Assembly: GCA_947044405.1 (NCBI GenBank)
Contig: CAMRHE010000167.1
Location: 3,827,001 to 3,891,000 of the forward strand
Source: Leptodactylus fallax
Taxonomy: Eukaryota > Chordata > Amphibia > Anura > Leptodactylidae
DNA: 64,000 nt
Direction of reading: 5' to 3'
Positions 57,651-64,000 of this stretch are shown here, one piece after another. The position numbers and the translations under genes were made by a program. The notes under the pieces were generated by a model. It made no database searches and was not told where the DNA came from. It saw nothing but the letters and a program-made list of their open reading frames with translations. Position 1 is the first letter of the stretch; each line of letters begins with the position of its first letter.

Positions 57651-58106
57651 CACCATAAAGTGGCCTGGGAGAACCATGGCTCCAATGTGGTGGTCCTGCC
57701 TGCCACAGAAATCGATGCATCACCCAGTGGCACGCACCCCATTTCAGGCAATCAAGGCTCCACCACTTCAGCCAAAGGAAGCTGTGTGTTCTTCCCATCA
57801 TCTTCTGGTCCTGATGTTCCTGCTCCTCCTCCTCCTAGTCAGTCATTGCATCAGCAATTGAACACTGAAGCGATTTCGAAGAGACAACAGTATGCATGCA
57901 CTCATCCAACGGTTCAGAAGCTGAACGTGTTCCTGTCCAATTTGCTGGTGCTGAAGTCCCCCCCTTTCCAAGTGGTGGACTCTGCACCTTCCAGAGAACT
58001 GATAGCTTGTGCCGAGCTAACGTGGAGAGTCCCAAGCCGTCATTTCTTTGCCAAAAAGGCAGTACCAGCCCTGCACAAATATGTAGAACGGATCCTGTCT
58101 GTGTAG
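57651..58106 (+). pseudogene. hAT transposase fragment fused in frame to DIRS RT
   Basis: About 150 codons with no RT character. The last half reads FQVVDSAPSRELIACAE, WRVPSRHFFAKKAVPALHKYVE, the region after the BED zinc finger in this hAT group. The BED finger itself is missing. The C-terminal KYVE overlaps the start of the minus-strand hAT fragment at the right end, so they are two copies of one family. Stop at 58104-58106. Confidence 0.7.
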
Positions 58107-58655
58107 CAACTGTATGCCTGTATGGTCCCATCAGAACTGGCTTATAATTTGGGCCAAAACACAGAAGACATGCAAAAATTCCATTCACGTGTCATCTCTG
58201 TTTTGGATCCACTCCTGTTTTTTTTTTTTGGCATCAGCAATACTGATGGATTACTGACCAAATCATGACCGAGTGAAGGTGGATGCTCAACAGACAGGCA
58301 TCGCGGCAAATATCGTTAAAAACACCTATTTCCTGGCTTCAGAGAGCCTTTATAGTGTTGTAGAACACTGTGCCTTGCAGAAACACGCATAGGGAGCCTA
58401 CTGTGGTAGTGAAACAATAATGTGAGTCAGTATGACACGCACATGACAGGCGTCGTTCTTAGAACCACTGCACACTTCATTTATTTGGCCAGTTACGGGG
58501 CCAAAGCTCACCAACTAACTCAAGTGTGAACTCAGCCTTACAGGTCCATGTTAGTGCCAGGTAGAAAGAACCGTGCAGAGGCCCAAGATCCTTTTACACC
58601 GTCGTCTGCTGATTCCACATAAATGTCTACAGAGTGACAAGGCGATATAATGTGG
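58107..58655. repeat. Noncoding repeat, MITE-like
   Basis: 'ggcatcagcaatactgatgg' near 58229 and 'actcaagtgtgaactcagcc' near 58518 are phrases of palindromic frog repeats. No gene. Confidence 0.4.
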
Positions 58656-59485
58656 AGGTGGCAGCAACATGAGGAGGCCAGACAGTGACCCAGTGGCAGC
58701 AGCATGAGGAGGCCATATAGTGACCCAGTGGCAGCAACATGAGGAGGCCATACAGTGACCCAGTGGAAGCGGCATGAGGAGGCCATACAGTGACCTGGTG
58801 GCAGTGGCATGAGGACATACAGTGACCCAGTGGCAGCAGAATGAGGAGGGCACAGAGTGACCCAGTGGAAGCGGCATAAGGAAGACATACAGTGACACAG
58901 TGGCAGCGGCATGTGGAAGGCATACAGTGACCCAGTGGCAGCAGCATGAAGAGGCCATACAGTAACCCAGTGGCAGAAGCATGAGGAGGCCATACAGTGA
59001 CTCAGTGGCAGCAGCATGAGGAGGACATACAGTGACCCAGTGGCAGCAGCATGAGGAGGCCCAGTGGAAGCGGCATGAGGAGGCCATACAGTGACCCAGT
59101 GGCAGCAGCATGAGGAGGCCATACAGTGACCCAGTGGCAGCAGCATGAGGAGGACATACAGTGACCCAGTGGCAGCAGCATGAGGAGGCCATACAGTGAC
59201 CCAGTGGCAGCAGCATGAGGAGTACACAGAGTGACCCAGTGGAAGCAGCATGAGGAGGTCATACAGTGACCCAGTGGCAGAGTGCGGAGGTGGCGGCAGC
59301 GTGAGTAAGCCACAGAGTGGCAAGATGATATAATGTGTAGGTAGAAACAGCCTTAGGAGGCCATACAATGAACCAGTGGCAGAGTGAGGAGGTGCAGCAG
59401 CGTGAAGAGGCCATACAGTCACCCAGTGGCAGAGTGTGGAGGTGGCAGCAGCTTGAGTAGGCCACAGAGTCTCAAGGTGATATAA
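58656..59485. repeat. 35-bp minisatellite in hAT 3' region
   Basis: Unit 'cagtggcagcagcatgagga' plus 'ggccatacagtgacc', about two dozen imperfect copies; spacing 58691 to 58726 is 35. The 'gatataatgtgtagg' phrase recurs near 58645, 59329 and 59480, hinting at a larger unit. It continues at 62041 beyond the inserted hAT element. Confidence 0.92.
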
Positions 59486-59699
59486 TGTGTAGGCAGGACC
59501 AGTTTTAGACAAAGTGGGGCCCTGGGCAAAATTAAAAGCGGGGCCCTAAATGCTGATATGCAAACAAAACCATCGTCTTGCAGTGGCAGCCCTATAATAA
59601 CGCCTCCTTTCTGCCAACAAAAAAGTAATAACAAGCTCTATTTTACCACACACAATTCAAATGAGCACCTTTGTATCGCCTAATAGATTTTTGCACCCA

Positions 59700-60150
59700 G
59701 TCATCAGTTATTATAGCACCTCCTTATAAATAATAGTCCCTGCTTATAAACAATATTACACCTTTATCAGTAATAGCTCCCTTATAAATGATAGTGCCCT
59801 GTATCAGTAATATTCCCCCTTATCTGTAACAGTCACCCAGTAAAAATAATACTGCTCCCTTATTAATAGACCTCTCATAAATAATAGTTACCCTTATAAA
59901 TAATAGTCCCCATTATCACTAATAGCCCTCTTTATAAATAAGCCCACTTAACAATTATACCCCCCTTATAAATAGTTCTCCTCTTATAAATAATAGCTCC
60001 CCCTTATAATGGATGCCTTATATATAATAGTTCCCACCCTTATAAATAATAGCCCGTCTTATAAATAATAGTTCCCCCTTATAATAGCCTCCTCATATTT
60101 AAGTTTCCCAATTATATATAGTAACCCACCCTTATATATAATAGTTCTCC
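59700..60150. repeat. Irregular AT-rich repeat within the hAT element
   Basis: Many copies of 'ttataaataatag(t)cccc', unit about 18-22 bp, poorly conserved. Confidence 0.7.
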
Positions 60151-60479
60151 ATTATACAGTGTCGGACTGAAGGGCCTTAGGCACACCAGAGGAACTTGTT
60201 CTGGGGCCCCACCTAACAGCATCCTGCTAATAGCCTACACCACGGCTCCTTCACTGAAGTCTTACCTATGTGCTGACTATCTTGGGTTACTGAGTATGGT
60301 CCCAGTATAGTCAGCCCCTATAGTACTGTGCAGGCCCCAATAACTACATGGCCGGTTCATGCACAGTACTGTATGGGGAATGACATGGCCATGGAGTGCT
60401 ACACGTATGTGCAAGATTATAGTGAGGGAGCTGTGATGCAGACATAGCACACAGGGCTGCCAGCAGGAATTTTGAGCAC

Positions 60480-61500
60480 CCCCCCACATTATAATGCTCA
60501 ACATGGTATATAATGCTCCACGGTATAAAATGCTCCCTTGAGCCCTCCACAGTTTCCCCACATGGTATATAATGCTCCACAGTGGACCCACACAGTATAA
60601 AATGCTCCCCTGAGCCCCCCATAGTGGCCCCACATGGTATATAAGGCTCCACACAGTATACTAAGTATACTACCTCTTAGTGGCACCAGACAGTACAATA
60701 TGCTCCCCAGCAGCCCCACACAATATAATATGCTCCATACAGTATAATATGCATCCTACAGTGCCCCGTCAGTATAATGCTCCACAGTGGCCTAACACAG
60801 TACAACATGCTCCACAATGGCCTCCACACAGTATAATATACTGCCCAGAGGGGTTCCCCCAGTATAATGCTCTACAGTGGTCCCCCACAGTATAATATGC
60901 TCCCCACAGTCCCCCCCAGTATAATGCTCTACAATGGCCCCACAGAGTATAATTTGCTCCTGAGAAGCCCCACACAATATAATAAACTCCACAGTGGCCT
61001 TACAAAGTATAACAGGCTCCTCACACTGCCCCTTCCCCCAGTATAAAGCGACACAGTGGCCCATAGTATAATATGCTCCCCAGAGGGCCCCTGCTAGTAT
61101 AATGCTCCACAGTGCCCCCCTCCAGTATTTTGCTCCACAGTGGCCCCACGCAATATATTATGCTCCCCAGATTGTCCCCCAGTATAATGCTCCACAGTAG
61201 GTCCCAAGCAGTAAATATGCTCTCCAGAGGGCCCCCTCCCCAGTATAATGCTCCACAGGGGTCCCACACAGTATATGCTATCCAGAGGGCCCCCTCCCCA
61301 GTATAATGCTCCACAGGGGCCCCACACAGTATAATATGCTCTCCAGAGGGCCCCCTCCCCAGTATAATGCTCCACAGGGGCCCCACACAGTATAATATGC
61401 TCTCCAGAGGGCCCCCTCCCCAGTATAATGCTCCACAGGGGCCCCACGCAGTATAATATGCTATCCAGAGGGGGCCCCCCAGTATAATGCTCCACAGTGG
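60480..61500. repeat. Minisatellite with 61-bp higher-order unit
   Basis: Alternating 'cagtataatgctccacagtgg' and 'agtataatatgctccccaga' half-units. At 61301, 61362 and 61423 identical positions recur exactly 61 bp apart. Confidence 0.85.
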
Positions 61501-62040
61501 CCCTACAGACTCCCTTAGTGCTAGTATTATATTATACTCTGGGGTCTCTTCAGACCCCAGAGTATAATAATCGAAGACCCGGGGGAGGTAAGGGAAAATA
61601 AACAGTTATACTTACCTTGTCTTACCTCTCCTGGGCCTCCTCGCACTGCTCCGCTATCCCCGCCGGCACTTCCTCTTCTATGCGGCTAACGTCACGCATT
61701 GTGGACGTCGCCGCTGAAGCATGTGATTGGGCCTCAGTGGTTATGTGTGCACGCCCCACGTGATCGCTAAAGCTGAGGCCAGGCCTCAGCGGTGATGTCT
61801 GGAACACCAGAAGATGACGTCGGACGCAAGGACAGGTAAGTAAAAATGTTTGTTATTTTTACTCACCTCGGAAAGGGGCCCTGCGGCACATGACGCTGGG
61901 TCCCTTTTTGTTATTGATATGGCCGGTCCTGACTCCTGGATCCAGAGTCATCAGGCTCCGGATCCCGGGGGCCCCTTTGGGGTCGGGGCCCTGGGCAGTT
62001 GCCCAGTTTGCCCCCCACTAATGCCGGCCCTGTGTGTAGG

Positions 62041-64000
62041 TAGCAACAGCCTTAGGAGGCCATACAGTGAACCAGTGGCAGAGTGTGGTGAGGCAGCATG
62101 GATCATTTACTCTGCTGCATCAGGCATTGGTGAGTGAAAATCCTGGCTGATCCACGCCTGATTCATCTTCACAAAGGTCAGTCTCTCCAAATTTTGGGTG
62201 GACAGGCAAATTCTCCTTGTGGTAACTATGGCCCCCTCTGCACTAAACACCCACTTTGATGCCACACTACTGGCCAGGCAGGGCAGCTTTTCCAGGGCAA
62301 ACTCGGCTAGTTGCGGCCACAAATCCAGTTTGGCTGCCCAGTAGTCCAGCGGATCTTCGATGACAGGTGGCAGGGTGCACTCTAAGTATGCCACCACCTG
62401 CTGATTCAAGTTCTGCTCTGTGTCTAGCTGCTGATAAGCAACTTCTTCACTATGCGGGTGAAGAAAGCTGCTCATCAGTGACTCTAAGCTCAGGCTGCTT
62501 CTGATGGAGCCGATATTGCTCCTGCGACCCCCACCCCCACCACAGCTGCCATGTCAGTGCAAGTTGAGTGCTCGGGGCCCCCCTGGTCAGACATGCGAGA
62601 TGATGGACAATGGCGCAGATAGGCAGCAGCCAACTTGCTACATAACATGTCTCTATAGTAATTCAGTTTGTCCTCCCTCTCAGCGGGTGTAAAAAAGGCC
62701 CCCATTTTTCCCTGGTAGCGACGGTCTAACATGATGGAGAGCCAGTAGTTATCTCTCTGCCGAATTCAGCTGTCACTGCACAAGGAAATGAGCATGCATC
62801 GGGCCATTTGCGCAAGTGACTTGGAGGGACTCCCTGCATCCATCTTCACTGCATACTGCCACGGTGTGTCTGGGTCATCTGCTTTGCTTCTTCATCTCCC
62901 TCTGGCTGTTCTGCTTGCTCTTGCTGCTCCTCTCCACCCATTTGGCTACACATTGCTTGTGCTCCAATGCCCTCCTCATCCTCCTCCTCCTCCAGTTCAG
63001 CCCCCACAGGGCTCTTGTGGCCGTAAGATGTAGACGCCACATCTCCAGTCCCCTGACCAGCCAGATTGAAAAGCATCTTTTCCAGGATGTGAATCAGTGG
63101 AATGACGTTGTTCATCCCGTAGTCCTGGTGACTGACTAACAAAGTGGCCTCCTCAAAGGGAATGAGCAAACGTCACGCATGAGCTGCCACTGGCTAACGT
63201 TAAAGTTACCCAGGGGAGTACCTTTGTCCGCATGGATCATCAAGAAATCGATTATGGCTTTTCTCTGTTCATATAGTCGATCCAACATATGGAGAGTTGA
63301 ATTCCAATGGGTGGAAACATCGCATATCAGCCTATGTTGTGGGAGGCCGTTCTGCCGCTGCAGCTCAAGGAGTGTGTGCTTGGCGGTGTACAAGTGGCTG
63401 AAGTGCATGCAAAATTTCCTTGACATTTTTAAGATGTCTTGCAGATGGCTGGAACACTTAAGGAAACGCTTGACAACTAGATTGAACATGTGCATCATGC
63501 AAGGCGCATGGCTCATCCCTCCTTGACGCAGCGCCGACACCATGTTCTTCCCGTTGTCGGTCACCATTGTTCTGATTTTAAGTTCTCTTGGAGAAGCCAG
63601 GATTCGATTTCTTGATTGAGGACACGGAGCAGTTCCTCTCCTGTGTGACTTCGTTTGCCCAGGCAAACAAGATGTAGAACAGCGTGACACCACTGTGCCC
63701 TGCACATGTGGTATGCTGGAGGAGCACTGGAAATTGCTCCTGCAATGGAGGCTGAGGACACAGTGGAGGATGAGGCGGACATTGTTGCAGGACCAACGGC
63801 GTGAGAACATGGAGGCAGAAGCTGCATCACCTGTCCAAGTTGCTGGTGTGCCTGGGCAGGCACCACATTAACCCAGTGGGCCATAAATTACATATATTGT
63901 CTTTGACCGTAGTTACAGCTCCACATGTTGGCGCTGCCGTGCACTTTGGCAGACACCGACAGGCTCAAACACTGGCCTACCTTCTTTTCTACATATTTGT
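62041..64000 (-). mobile_element. hAT element with transposase, cut by the window edge
   Basis: Minus-strand element whose 3' part is the 35-bp minisatellite to the left (58656-59485). Its 5' end lies beyond 64000. Confidence 0.8.
62107..63999 (-). pseudogene. hAT transposase, central and C-terminal parts
   Basis: From the right edge leftwards: KYVEKKVGQCLSLS, MAHWVNVVPAQAHQQLG, TGEELLRVLNQEIESW, then in another frame IRTMVTDNGKNMV (catalytic Asp region), HAPCMMHMFNLVVKRFL, CDVSTHWNSTLHMLDRL. Farther left: FEEATLLVSHQDYGMNNV, an acidic insert (EEEEDEEG), MLDRRYQGKMGAFFTPAERED. The C-terminal dimerisation region (62475-62107) reads DPLDYWAAKLDLWPQLAEFA, SVASKWVFSAEGAIVTTRR, LERLTFVKMN. At least three frame changes and a stop inside the first piece. 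It belongs to the ZBED/Ac-like hAT group by these motifs. Confidence 0.8.

Larger units (their letters stand above)
59494..62032. mobile_element. Non-autonomous hAT element, 2539 bp, perfect 8-bp TSD
   Basis: Ends caggaccagttttag and (inverse) cagggccggcattag. The duplication tgtgtagg lies at 59486-59493 and 62033-62040. Inside: an irregular 'cccttataaataatag' repeat (59700-60150), a 61-bp higher-order minisatellite (about 60480-61500), and a perfect 17-bp-stem hairpin at 61531-61568. Noncoding. Confidence 0.9.

Noticed and set aside
56958..58106. A possible novel RT-containing host gene of 382 codons
   Set aside because: The first part is DIRS RT, the second hAT transposase; an accidental fusion across a deletion junction.
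58538..59512. 324-codon minus-strand open frame rich in LLPLGHC/CHWVTVW repeats
   Set aside because: It is the three-frame reading of a 35-bp minisatellite; no start context or domain.
60769..61495. Repeat-rich minus-strand frames
   Set aside because: Same explanation: the 61-bp/31-bp array in a hAT element.

Overview
The window looks like a vertebrate, most likely anuran amphibian, genomic segment. It has no bacterial gene organisation. It is dominated by Tc1/mariner, hAT, DIRS, CR1/L2 LINEs and Ty3/Gypsy elements, with many palindromic 'ctaggttcac'-type and 'ggcgtaactag' short repeats. The only non-transposon gene I can support is a broken, secreted or membrane leucine-rich-repeat gene at about 33.76-36.59 kb. 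The species assignment is inference from repeat composition.

Layout. 1-5 kb: an L2-like LINE split by a Tc1 element (reading frame restored if the Tc1 and one TA are removed). 5.4-7.6 kb: a second Tc1 and a probable solo LTR. 8.7-16.9 kb: two head-to-tail copies of an unclassified repeat, the second loaded with a 5.2-kb gag-only LTR retrotransposon (itself holding a solo LTR) and a hAT MITE. 16.9-18.5 kb: Tc1. 19.6-22.8 kb: broken chromovirus pol with 3' LTR. 23.1-24.3 kb: hAT MITE. 25.5-30.5 kb: a Tc1 with an intact transposase ORF, split by a CR1 LINE; another Tc1 lies beside it (to 31.96 kb). 33.8-36.6 kb: the LRR gene, interrupted in its N-terminal coding region by a hAT MITE. 37.9-52.7 kb: a DIRS element on the minus strand containing a LINE, which contains a nearly pristine 8.6-kb Ty3/Gypsy element. 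53.5-58.1 kb: a second DIRS element (plus strand) between two hAT fragments. 58.5-64 kb: a minus-strand hAT transposase whose 3' minisatellite holds another 2.5-kb hAT element.

The genes do not form a pathway. The logic is nesting: clean target-site duplications (TA for Tc1, 8 bp for hAT, 4-5 bp for LTR elements) give a relative order of insertions. The most active-looking items are the Gypsy element (five differences seen between 1122-bp LTRs, intact gag and pol, a textbook -1 frameshift signal) and the 350-residue Tc1 transposase. I saw no tRNA, rRNA or CRISPR array. I did not find a convincing novel system; the most unusual signals are the internal repeat/hairpin cassette shared by hAT MITEs with different termini, and the disrupted LRR gene.
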